Shown piece by piece: positions 1 through 7,606 of a DNA stretch of 10,882 bases. A model generated the notes under the pieces. That model was not told where the DNA came from and did not search any database. It saw only the letters and a list, made by a program, of their open reading frames with translations. The position numbers and the translations under genes were made by a program. The first letter of the stretch is position 1. Each line of letters opens with the position of its first letter. Source of the stretch: Saccoglossus kowalevskii. Its lineage: Eukaryota; Hemichordata; Enteropneusta; Harrimaniidae. The stretch is from positions 161,693 through 172,574 of the forward strand of contig NW_003147287.1 of assembly GCF_000003605.2 (NCBI RefSeq), read 5' to 3'.

Positions 1-950
1 TATGCGAAACATTACCAATACAACAATAGAACAAGCATCTGAACAGGGTGAGGAAATCATTGTGCCTAGAGAATGCATTGCATTGGAAAATTGGAATTAT
101 TGCCCTGCCTCCTACAATACAGTTAGAAATGAGGTAACTATTTTAGAAAAAAAAGACATTCGATTAGTCTAAGAAAGTGAGTTATAGACATGGGACATGA
201 TGGGTACCGAGGAATTTAAAGAGGAAGCATTGTTTGCACACAAAAGTTTGGTGGCCATGCATTGAACTTGATGCAGAGCCGAGATGCAAGTCTTGCCATG
301 AATGCCAGCTGGTAATACAGTCATCTGTTTGTGAACCGATTATACATACCCAACTACTTACAGGTCCTTGGCAAGAAGTGGCATTAGATTTTTAGGGGGC
401 CACTACCAAATGGTGAATACATACTTGTTACCATTGATTATTACAGTAGGTATTTTGAGGTGGATTTCAAGTAAAATGTAACATCAGAGAAGATAATCGA
501 ACGTACATGTATCAACGCTTGTTTTTTTCACATGGGTAATCGTTTGGTTTGAAATCGGACAACGGCTCTCAGTTCATTTCAGAAGAATTTGAAAACTACC
601 TAGGCATAAGACATAAACATACACACCCCCTTATGGACATACATGTAGGCAAACGGGGAAGTAGGAAGACAGAATAAATCTCTCTTGAAAGTGTTAAAGA
701 TATCCAAGCTTCAGAAACGCAATCTGCATAAGGAGTTAAGAATAAGTTCCTTCAAGCATATTGTCTACACCGCACACAAATACTGCAATGTACCTAGCTG
801 AATTAATGTTCAAAAGAAAGTTAAGAACAAAACCTCCAGAAACAGGAGGAACGAGGTTAAGAGAAGATGACAAAGTGATAAGAGATAGAGACCGTATGCC
901 ATACAAAGTGATAGACAAAGTCAAGAGACTATCAAATTCCCTCAGGTGTT
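1..950 (+). pseudogene. Relic of a Ty3/gypsy pol gene: integrase region, K02A2.6-like
   Basis: In intact relatives this protein joins retrotransposon DNA into the host genome. Fragments of the family are visible in order across shifting frames: a CPASYNTVRNEV-like linker near 105-135, a GHDGYRGI-like remnant of the zinc-binding His pair near 190-215, a KSCHECQL cysteine cluster (Cys codons 285-287, 294-296, 303-305), a first catalytic Asp at 387-389 followed by a TAG stop at 393-395, a DYYSRYFEVD block near 435-465, SDNGSQF with the second catalytic Asp at 558-560, NGEVGRQNKSLL near 652-690, and a FKRKLRTKPPE-like block near 808-842. The codon expected for the catalytic Glu is GGA (Gly) at 664-666. 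There are several in-frame stops and frameshifts, so no protein is made. Family recognition is from remembered motifs and is strong; subfamily naming is softer. Confidence 0.85.
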
Positions 951-1323
951 AAATACAACCATAACATGTGTGAACAAGTAATTTTAAAGTTGAAAAACAG
1001 ACTTCTGAATGTGTGGGTGATGCAACCTTACCTGAACCACCGAATAAAGCAACACGTGTTATTGAATTGTTGAACTATTTTGAGATACCGGTACATAGAT
1101 AGGATAACAGCATAGAAAACGAGGCAGAATAAATCTCTCAGCTGTACGTGGATTTTGGTGGTCCACTATGGCCTACTAGAATAGGCAGTTTAATTTTATT
1201 GAATTCTGAGTTTGTAAACTGTTGTTATATGATTCAATGCAATTATGCAACTTGCAATTATATCAAGAGACACTTGGTACTAGAAACTATATCCACCTTC
1301 ATAACACTAAGTGATACAGTGTT
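951..1323 (+). other. Decayed tail of the left element, no intact gene
   Basis: This AT-rich stretch lies between the integrase relic and the purine tract, where the polyprotein C-terminus of the same element would be. One frame near 975-1070 is briefly open and reads like a degraded proline- and acid-containing tail (DATLPEPPN). The open frame at 1148-1354 shows no recognisable domain. A 15-nt copy of a stretch from the integrase relic (670-684) recurs at 1125-1139. Assignment to the element rests on position only. Confidence 0.4.
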
Positions 1324-1340
1324 GAAGAAAAAAAGAGGGA
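1324..1340 (+). other. Candidate polypurine tract of the left element
   Basis: A run of 17 purines (GAAGAAAAAAAGAGGGA) lies on the + strand downstream of the integrase relic. In LTR retrotransposons such a tract resists RNase H, primes plus-strand DNA synthesis, and abuts the 3' LTR. Its place and strand fit the left element. The bases that follow (TTTTAGTATATTG) do not start with the usual TG, which a mutated LTR end could explain. Confidence 0.5.
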
Positions 1341-1605
1341 TTTTAGTATATTGACTAAACGTATCTTAACCCCTGTGTCACATCTAATTTTTATATTGTA
1401 AGACGACGTGAGTTGGTAAATAAAGATGGCGGTGCTCCTGGTACTTAAACTACAACCAGGATTCTTTAACCAAGTTAGTCATGTTAGCATGATGAAGAAA
1501 TCCTAACAGAGCTCGACCCGAAAGTTCTATCTAGTGCTCAGTCCTGTCGAGTCGAGTTGGTTGTGTCCGTTGGAAGTAGAAGCGTTGATCTGTGTAATAC
1601 TAACA
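1341..1605 (+). mobile_element. Candidate decayed 3' LTR of the left element
   Basis: The stretch follows the purine tract, contains an AATAAA at 1419-1424 and ends in TAACA at 1605, a common form of LTR end. A size near 265 bp would be normal for a short gypsy-type LTR. No second copy exists in the window, so the borders are guesses; TAACA at 1505-1509 is an alternative end. A YY1-like AAGATGGCGG (1423-1432) overlaps the poly(A) signal. Confidence 0.35.
1419..1424 (+). promoter_or_regulatory. Possible poly(A) signal AATAAA
   Basis: A canonical AATAAA hexamer lies about 80 nt into the candidate LTR on the + strand, the strand of the integrase relic. An LTR must carry such a signal to end its own transcript. 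The hexamer is common by chance in AT-rich DNA, so its value comes from position only. Confidence 0.35.
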
Positions 1606-2543
1606 CTTTTCTAAATGTTACCAACCTTCAAGCAAAATTCAGTTGAAAGTATATCTATCTCAGGGTGGAGACCGGGGGAACACAGTTGACTTCTGATTTC
1701 ATGTGAGTGTGCACACAGTAACGACATACGGTTGAACACCAGACAAGACACAGGCCAAATATGTTTAAATTCAAATATATATTCACCGTAAGCAAGTTAA
1801 AACACATCAAACAACGCATAGGCAAATCACAACTTCAATAATAATAAAGAAACCCCTAAAATCCTGTTGGTCAGTCCCTGACTATACCAAACACACTACC
1901 ATAACAGCTGCACACCCACAGTATGGTCTGCATTAAACAATATTTCCTGCTCTCAATAATCAAAGGTATAAATACAACACATAAATATCTCTCTCAACTA
2001 TAACTATGTGTCCTACACAACAACAATAATATAGTAATTACACAAGAGTCACTGTAACCCTAGCACATCATACATCCCAGACTATCTGGTCAACATACAA
2101 CAACACAGTCCTCTGCTGGATACTAAACTGAATGTCCTGTCACTACGGTAGTACGCACAACAAGCACTGTACAATCAGTGATGCCCAGCAGTTCGGTGTT
2201 TGTCCATACACCTACACCCAAAGTAACAGCTCACTGCAACGAAACTTCCAAGCGTTGGCACCAAATGAAAATTTGGGCATAGCTTCCCCTGTATTCCTTA
2301 GTTTCTCGCTTTTAGTTACAGTTCATACACAATACAGACAGCGACTGTTCAACAAATCAGGTTCACCACAACAACTCAATGTCACAATTGGCACAAGTGG
2401 CATAAATACAATACAGCTACTATATTCGTACATGAATCGGTGTGAGAAGGTAGTCGCCAGTTGACTCAGACACAAATAGTACTCACAGTTGATTCTGTCG
2501 TTGATCGGTGGTCTAAAGTCCAACTTCCGCTTATGCCATGGGC

Positions 2544-2555
2544 GCCGCCATCTTG
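2544..2555 (-). promoter_or_regulatory. YY1-type binding motif CAAGATGGCGGC
   Basis: The minus strand reads CAAGATGGCGGC, an exact match to the well-known YY1/Pho-type consensus AANATGGCGGC. YY1-family proteins bind such sites near the start of many animal promoters and in some retroelement promoters. Here it lies inside the probable LTR of the minus-strand element and on its sense strand. Binding and promoter function are inferred. Confidence 0.45.
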
Positions 2556-2818
2556 TTTTACTGTTTACATCTCTTGATTTCACGTGAGCGAGATCTGCAT
2601 TCACGTCAGTGTACATTTTCATGTCCGACAAGTTCTGATTTCGGCAATCGACTCCAGAAATAGTGATTCCGGTCAGATTCACAAAGGACTAGCATGGACG
2701 GGATCGCCGACTTCTCTGCTGTCGGAAAACGTCATTCCCGCTGATTTAGGCTGTTCCCACTCACTTTCTCCTGGAGTGTCCTGAACTGCATTCAAACCAT
2801 GCGGGCTTAGATCTTCGG

Positions 2819-2843
2819 CTCTCTCTCTCTCTCTCCTCTTCTT
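2819..2843. repeat. CT microsatellite in a 25-nt pyrimidine run
   Basis: Eight CT units (2819-2834) are followed by CCTCTTCTT, giving 25 pyrimidines on the + strand. On the minus strand this is an unbroken purine run and so could act as a polypurine tract. The next minus-strand bases (CCGAAG) do not look like an LTR start, so a plain microsatellite is the simpler reading. Confidence 0.85.
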
Positions 2844-4245
2844 GACTCCCTAAGCTAGTGAAGAACTTTTCATGTGATCACAAACTCTGCTAAATTACAT
2901 CAATGTCCCACACGTTTAACTCAAATGGTCAACAACAAATCATGTAAAATATAAAATGAATAAATATTACTCTCCACAAATCAGCGAAACTACAGCATCT
3001 CACTGTCAAACACAGCAGACCACTTAACTCAGTACATGTATATGGGAATTCTCCTTCCAAGACTCAACTCATGTATCAATAAGGTAGACCCCTCTAAGAA
3101 CAATTGTAAACATGTGATTTCTAAATTGCATCATACTCACAAATAAACCCTGCACGTCCCAATGTGTTTCGTTTCTGCCAAGGGTCGAGCCAACTACATA
3201 AAAGGGGTTTCTACTAACTAACTAAACCATAACGGATTGTTTCGAAAACTCTATACGGAAATCGCAAAGCACTAGTGCGATGCGATAGACATACCCACTA
3301 ACTTCTCTTAACACTAAAACAACAATAACTACAGTATTATCGATATCCAACAGTTTATAGGAGACACTACCCCTGTGAGGTACATCATACTCACCAACAC
3401 TACGTTTTGTTAGAGGTGAACACAAAACCATCACAACTCTACGGAGGCTATTCCATTCCAAAAGACCATCATTCCATCACAGTGACCGCATCATCGCATC
3501 CATCCATAGCTGCATCGGTGTGTCAACGATCCGCTTCGGTCGCATGGCAAATAGTCCAATCCAAAACATAATCAAACACCAATGACTAGAGAATTTATCC
3601 GAGTTACCCCATACCAGTGGTCAGGGCCCTGGCGAGATGAGGGCTCCCCCGTCCCTCCTAGAACCACTGTGCACTGCACACTAAGGGACCAGGCTAACCT
3701 CCCTCAAATCTCCCAGACTACTTCCAAAGTACCCCCACTGTCTGCACAACACACTGCATACCAGCGGCCACAAGCTTGGCAACACAGGTCTGCGCTGGTA
3801 ACCTCGTCTCTCCATCAAACCATAAGTCACTATCTAATAACGTGCGTCTATGCCGAATCATCGTATGCGCATCATCTCGTACCATAAACCACAAGAAAAC
3901 TGATCACATCATTTCTGCACCAGTACCAGTCGAAACAGGGTCAAAGAGTCGACACAGCATCTACCAACAATAGCACTCACAACTCACTCACAACATTGTG
4001 GGGTTATTCGCTCCTCCATCACTGCTCCTCCACTGCCTGTTTCACACACATAGCCTCTAGTATCTAAACAATGCATACTGGGGAACAATACCTACCTAGA
4101 GCCCCTTCAAACCAACATCTTGTTAGTAAGATGAAGGTGCCCAGTGACTGGCAATTTAACGTGGGCAGGGGCGTCACCATCGTCCCTGAGACATGGGCAT
4201 CCAACCTTGGAACCCATGCATGCCTACCCACTACCACTGTCATCT

Positions 4246-4745
4246 CTACATCTTTCTTTCACACCACTTCGCCATAATACCCAGTATCGTCTCCATCAGT
4301 GGCTCATTACTTCCTGGTTGATGCTTCTTTCTGGACTTCATCTGTCTGCTGCATCTCTGGCTCCACCCATATCTCTGAGGTGCTCTCCTTACCCTTTTTG
4401 ATCTCCGCACTGCCAGTGGAGGGGTCTCTTCCTTCGTACTGAAAGATTCATCTGCGCTGCTTTCTGTGGGATCTCCGGAATCATCTGTTTCGTCTTTCAC
4501 TGATTCTTCTGAACTCCTTGCCTCCTGTGGTGACGTCGGCATCACAATGGCCTCTGTCTCGTCTCGGGGAGCTCTGCACACCTCAGATGCACTTGTCCCA
4601 ATTAAGTCAGTATTCTCTCTCGTAGACTCAATCTCTACTACTGATGGCTCTGGTTGCTTGAGTTGTGAAATCACTCTAACTTCGTCTGTATCATCATCTA
4701 TTAACGTTTCTTGCTCAGGTTGTCTCTTGCCTTCTGGAGCATTTA
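4246..4745 (-). pseudogene. pol: pol C-terminal tail, acidic then basic
   Basis: The tail follows the integrase ORF but in another frame; a slip near 4745-4755 separates them and ends the upstream frame in TAA at 4743-4745. From about 4746 this frame is open to a TAG at 4246-4248. It is rich in Glu, Asp and Ser (for example DETDDSGDPTESSADESF) and then turns basic, with RRSKRVRRAPQRYG about 50 residues before the end. This motif is common at the end of gypsy-type Pol proteins; its function is not well known, and nucleic-acid binding is a guess. Under the slip hypothesis this was fused to integrase in the intact element. Confidence 0.75.
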
Positions 4746-5990
4746 CACGTGGGCTAAAGGAGGTAGCCCTTGGGTCAACCTTACATACTCCTCATCACTG
4801 TCAGAGTCCCATTCTTCTGCATCCGTAGCATGTAGGACTTCTTTCTTCGCCCTTACCCTTCGGCTGAGTTTTGGCTTGGATTCCGCCACACTCACAGGGT
4901 TAGGTAGAGGATCGTAGCAATGCTTAAGTAGATTCCGGTGCAATGTCCTTTCTTTACTGCTGCATTCTTGTTTCACCCAGTAAACAGGCAAGTCAGGGTT
5001 TGGTATATTCAATATCTTGTACAGTTCCTGCTCCCACCTATCAGCTATCTTGAACTTGCCACGCAAGTTTACGTTCTTGACCAGTACTCGATCACCAACA
5101 CTCAACACAGCATCTCGCACTCGCTGGTCATACCGTTGCTTGCTACCTGTTGCGCTCTTCCCTATTGCTTTAGACGCCTGGTCATATGCATAGTGTAAAC
5201 GCTCACAAAGGTCATCCACATATTTCGTCATGGTAATCAGGGTCTTGTCATTTGGTCTCAAGCCCATGTACGCATCCATCGCTAACCTCGGTTCCCACCC
5301 AAACATCAAATAGTGTGGCGAGAATCCTGTTGTGTCATTTCTCATAGCAATGTAAGCGTGAACCAGGGGTGCCACATACGACTTCCAATCATGCTTTTTG
5401 TCATTATCCAATGTGCCTAGCATGTTCAGCAGAATGCGGTTAAACCTCTCACAAGTTCCATTTCCTTGGGGGTGATAGGGCATGATGTGTGACTTCTTAA
5501 CACCCGCAACCTGACACAGCTCCTTAATGACCCTAGCCTCAAAGTTGCGTCCCTGGTCGAAGTGCAACCTTTGAGGAAACCCAAACGTCATCATAAGACT
5601 GTCATACAGGTGCTTAGCTGTCGTCCTCGTCGTCTGGTTTCTGGTCGGTATCGCGATCGCAAACCTGGTAAAATGATCAGTGAGCACAAGTACATCCTTA
5701 ATTCCACCCTTGGACTCTTCCAAGGACAAAAAGTCCATGCACACCAGTTCCATAGGCTGCCTCGTCACAATATTTACCATCAGGGCTCTGGTTTTAGCAC
5801 CGGCTGGGTCCTTTCTCCTGGTACACCATTCACATGTGCGTAGTCTCACTTTCACATCTCGGGCCATCAAGGGCCAGTAGAAACGTGACCGTAGCAAGTC
5901 CAGCGTCTGGTCCAGACCCATATGACCAACATCATCGTGTGCCCCCTTCAACGCCATTCCACGGTAATCACGAGGTAGTACCAACTGGTA
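4743..5990 (-). pseudogene. pol: Integrase, HHCC zinc finger and DD35E core
   Basis: The enzyme trims element DNA ends and joins them to the host genome. Counting from the first residue of the open frame at 5984 (a TTG codon, not a true start), His16 and His21 with Cys51 and Cys54 form the HHCC zinc-binding domain. The core has Asp84 (CMDFLSLE), Asp143 (HFDQGRNF) and Glu179 (CERFNR), with 35 residues between the last two, the classic DD35E spacing. After about residue 290 comes a module with VGDRVLVKNVNLRGKFK, DRWEQELYKI and ERTLHRNLL, as in the GPY/F-type C-terminal domain. All key residues are present over 413 codons, which makes this the best-preserved gene of the element. The frame continues upstream beyond one TAA codon (5991-5993) into the linker, so it was part of Pol and not a separate gene. 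No start codon of its own is expected. Confidence 0.93.
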
Positions 5991-6347
5991 TTAATTCTTT
6001 CCAGTAGGGCCCACTCGTTTCCTGTGTAAGACTTCATCTAGAAAACATAACCGTTCCCACTCGCGAAGTCCAAGTTGTACCTCAGTGGGTTCACATCGTC
6101 TCTCCTGCTTCGTCAGGCGTTTTCTAACATACTTGAGGTAACGCAAACGTTCGACCACTGGGTCTTGCTTCTGTAGGCGCACCCAGTACCTAAAAGTCGA
6201 CATCGGAAATGCCGACCCATCGGGACACCTAGATGGCTCAATCAATGACTTTGGTATTGGTCTCACCATCGCTGCTAACGCCTTCACCCAGGGTGTCTGT
6301 TCTTCCAAGTGTGGTCGACCAACCGCTCTGACCTCTTCAAGTTCCAT
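5991..6347 (-). pseudogene. pol: pol linker between RNase H and integrase
   Basis: This 118-codon open frame ends in TAA at 5991-5993 and is in the same frame as the integrase that follows. Its first part (MELEEVRAVGRPHLEE and on, to position 6221) lies in the left copy of the tandem duplication. The rest (6220-5991) is present once and is rich in Arg, Lys, Leu and Glu (for example KYVRKRLTKQERR), with probable helices. It matches the usual place of the spacer before the integrase zinc finger. No enzymatic motif is visible. Because the frame is shared with the integrase, one base change probably created the TAA. Confidence 0.75.
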
Positions 6348-6594
6348 TTTGACGCTCTCGTTGAACCTGTCTTCGGTTTCCTTGAGTGGTGAAGCCTCCT
6401 GAAGAGCCCATCCGCGTCACCATTCCTTTTACAGGGACGATAACTAATAGTCATGTCATAGTTCGCCAGAGCAGCCCACCATCTATGCCCAGTCGCATCT
6501 AGTTTCGCAGTTGTGGCTACATATGTAAGCAGGTTGTTATCTTGTCAGCACATCTACGTGGTTGCCATACAGATATTCGTGGAACTTCTCCATT
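6221..6594 (-). repeat. Tandem duplication in pol, left copy
   Basis: This 374-bp segment repeats at 6650-7039, offset 429 bp at its left edge. It starts at CGGGACACCTAG and ends at GGAACTTCTCCATT. On the minus strand it carries the RNase H C-terminal half and the start of the linker. Against the other copy I count about 20 substitutions, a missing 13-bp stretch near 6393-6400 and a 3-bp difference near 6502-6515. The missing 13 bp shift the frame between RNase H and linker. A single-base frameshift at the LTD/NN part of RNase H (near 6534-6545) is shared with the other copy. Confidence 0.95.
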
Positions 6595-6977
6595 ACAGAC
6601 CACTCCAAAGCTAAAAATTCCAGCTTATGGGCAGGGTAGTTTTTCTCGTCGGGACACCTAGATGGCTCAATCAATGACTTTGGTATTGATCTCACCATTG
6701 CTGCTAACGCCTCCACCCAAGGTGTCTGTTCTTCCAAGTGTGGTCGACCAACCGCTCCGACCTCTTCAAGTTCCATTTTGACGCTCCCGTTGAACCTGTC
6801 TTCGGTTTCCTTGAGTGGTGAAGTCTGTGGATGAGGCCTTCTGGAGAGCCCATCCGTGTCACCATTCCTTTTACCGGGACAATAACTAATAGTCATGTCA
6901 TAGTTCACCAGAGCAGCCCACCATTTATGCCCAGCCGCCCAGCCCAGTTTCGCAATTGTGGCTACATATGTAAGCAA
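6537..6977 (-). pseudogene. pol: RNase H C-terminal half, linker start, then a second RNase H piece
   Basis: This open frame crosses both duplicates. It starts inside the right copy (LTYVATIAKLGWAAGHKWW), passes the RNase H end (DTDGLSRR) and linker (LEEQTPWVEALAAMV), crosses the junction at 6650 into the central RNase H segment, and ends at MEKFHEYLYGNHVDVLTR followed by TAA. The order RNase H end, linker, RNase H middle cannot fold as one enzyme; it results from the duplication. The TAA comes from a one-base frameshift within the conserved TDNN motif, which holds a catalytic Asp. The same slip is present in the right copy. RNase H would normally remove the RNA strand during reverse transcription. 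Confidence 0.85.
6595..6649 (-). pseudogene. pol: RNase H central segment between the duplicates
   Basis: This 55-bp stretch is present once, between the two duplicate copies. On the minus strand it reads EKNYPAHKLEFLALEWSV, the part of gypsy RNase H that holds the conserved catalytic Glu (LEFLALEW). In an intact gene it lies just before the MEKFH segment, as it does here for the left copy. It is missing between the RT domain and the right copy. It joins SRCPD of the right copy directly to EKNYP, which marks the duplication junction at about 6649/6650. Confidence 0.85.
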
Positions 6978-7039
6978 GTTGTTATCTTGTCAGCACATCT
7001 ACGTGGTTGCCATACAGATTATCGTGGAACTTCTCCATT
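6650..7039 (-). repeat. Tandem duplication in pol, right copy (RT-proximal)
   Basis: This 390-bp copy pairs with 6221-6594. On the minus strand it holds the RNase H C-terminal half (NYDMTISYCPGKRNGDTDGLSRR, split here as NYDMTISYCPGK and RNGDTDGLSRR) and the start of the linker (MELEEVGAVGRPHLEE). It runs into the reverse-transcriptase frame at 7039/7040, where the central RNase H segment has been lost. It keeps the 13 bp that the left copy lacks. Several differences from the left copy are CpG in one and TpG or CpA in the other, the usual mark of methyl-cytosine decay. Confidence 0.95.
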
Positions 7040-7606
7040 TCTCGTGTAGGCGATCGGTCTCAACATACTTTTGCTATCAACATCTTGCATCTGGTAGAGT
7101 GCAGCACCAAGCCCAGAAGCGCTTGCGTCGGTGTGTAGCTCAAACGGCGTGTTATGGTCCGCGTATGCCAACACCGGTGCATTGGTCAGTTTGACAATTA
7201 TCTTTTCAAATGCCTGTTGACTCTCGTCTGTCCATACAAATGGAGGAGGCTTCTGTGCAGCTCCATTCTTGTTACGCTTTGTAGGAAAACCAGCCGTCAT
7301 CTCATTCGATGGCTTCGCTATTGACGAGTATCCAGGCACGTACCTCCGATAGTAGCCAGTGAAACCTAGGAACGTTCTCAGCTCGTGAACATTTAATGGC
7401 ATGGTAACCTTGTCATGGAAAAACTGGCACTTCGTGTGCTTGATCTTCAAATCGTACTCATTCAGTCTCTGGAACACCTTCTCTAACCGCTCAATGTGTT
7501 CTTTGAACGTCTTCGAGAACACAATAATGTCGTCCAAGTACTCCAGATGCTCATATTCAAGTTTCCTAAACATTTTTCTATTGTCTTTGAAACGTTGCCC
7601 CGGCAT
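7019..7606 (-). pseudogene. pol: Reverse transcriptase C-terminal half and start of RNase H
   Basis: Reverse transcriptase copies the element RNA into DNA. Counting from the open frame start at 7606, the catalytic box EYLDDIIVFS is at residues 22-31, followed by FKEHIERLEKVFQRL and FLGFTGYYRRYVPGYSS (79-95), then a PPFVWTDESQQAFEKI connection and the first RNase H block FELHTDASASGLGAAL (155-170) with its catalytic Asp160. Between KVT (near 7403) and MPLNVHELR (near 7402) about 30 codons usual in the family are missing, so the thumb region is shortened without breaking the frame. After LRPIAYTR the frame runs into the right duplicate and stops, without the central RNase H segment. The first 16 residues of the open frame are out of the true RT frame. 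Confidence 0.93.

Larger units (their letters stand above)
1606..4245 (-). other. Non-coding 2.6 kb: probable 3' UTR and 3' LTR of the main element
   Basis: No recognisable gene lies here on either strand. It is directly downstream, on the minus strand, of the end of pol, where the 3' UTR and 3' LTR belong. LTR-like hints on the minus strand are an AATATA-rich stretch at 1767-1785 followed by a TG/TC-rich stretch down to about 1650, resembling a poly(A) signal with downstream elements, and a TGT at 1616-1618 that would read as a terminal ACA on the minus strand. Three purine tracts could be the 3' LTR primer site: 4251-4260 (followed on the minus strand by TGTAG), 3643-3660 (interrupted) and 2819-2843. 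If 4250 and 1616 were the two ends, the LTR would be about 2.6 kb, which is long. The minus-strand open frame at 2323-2682 (119 codons) has no recognisable domain. The right-hand LTR, needed to settle this, is outside the window. Confidence 0.4.

Noticed and set aside
1148-1354. DFGGPLWPT-like string as a second integrase core
   Set aside because: Only a few residues resemble the first Asp block and the downstream core blocks are absent.
2323-2682. 119-codon minus-strand open frame as an env or accessory gene
   Set aside because: It shows no signal peptide, membrane segment or known domain, lies in the probable LTR and contains the YY1-type site. A chance open frame is more likely.
3211-3227. 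ACTA/AACT short tandem run
   Set aside because: Only about four units; too short to be a meaningful repeat.
3222-3461. 79-codon minus-strand open frame with a hydrophobic stretch (VVIVVLVL)
   Set aside because: One hydrophobic run is not enough to call a membrane protein. Neither neighbours nor composition support a gene.
3582-3887. 101-codon + strand open frame
   Set aside because: It is antisense to the element, has no recognisable motif and looks like a chance frame in C-rich DNA.
5991-5993. Stop-codon readthrough between linker and integrase
   Set aside because: Readthrough at this place is not known for this family; a simple nonsense mutation in a dead copy explains it.
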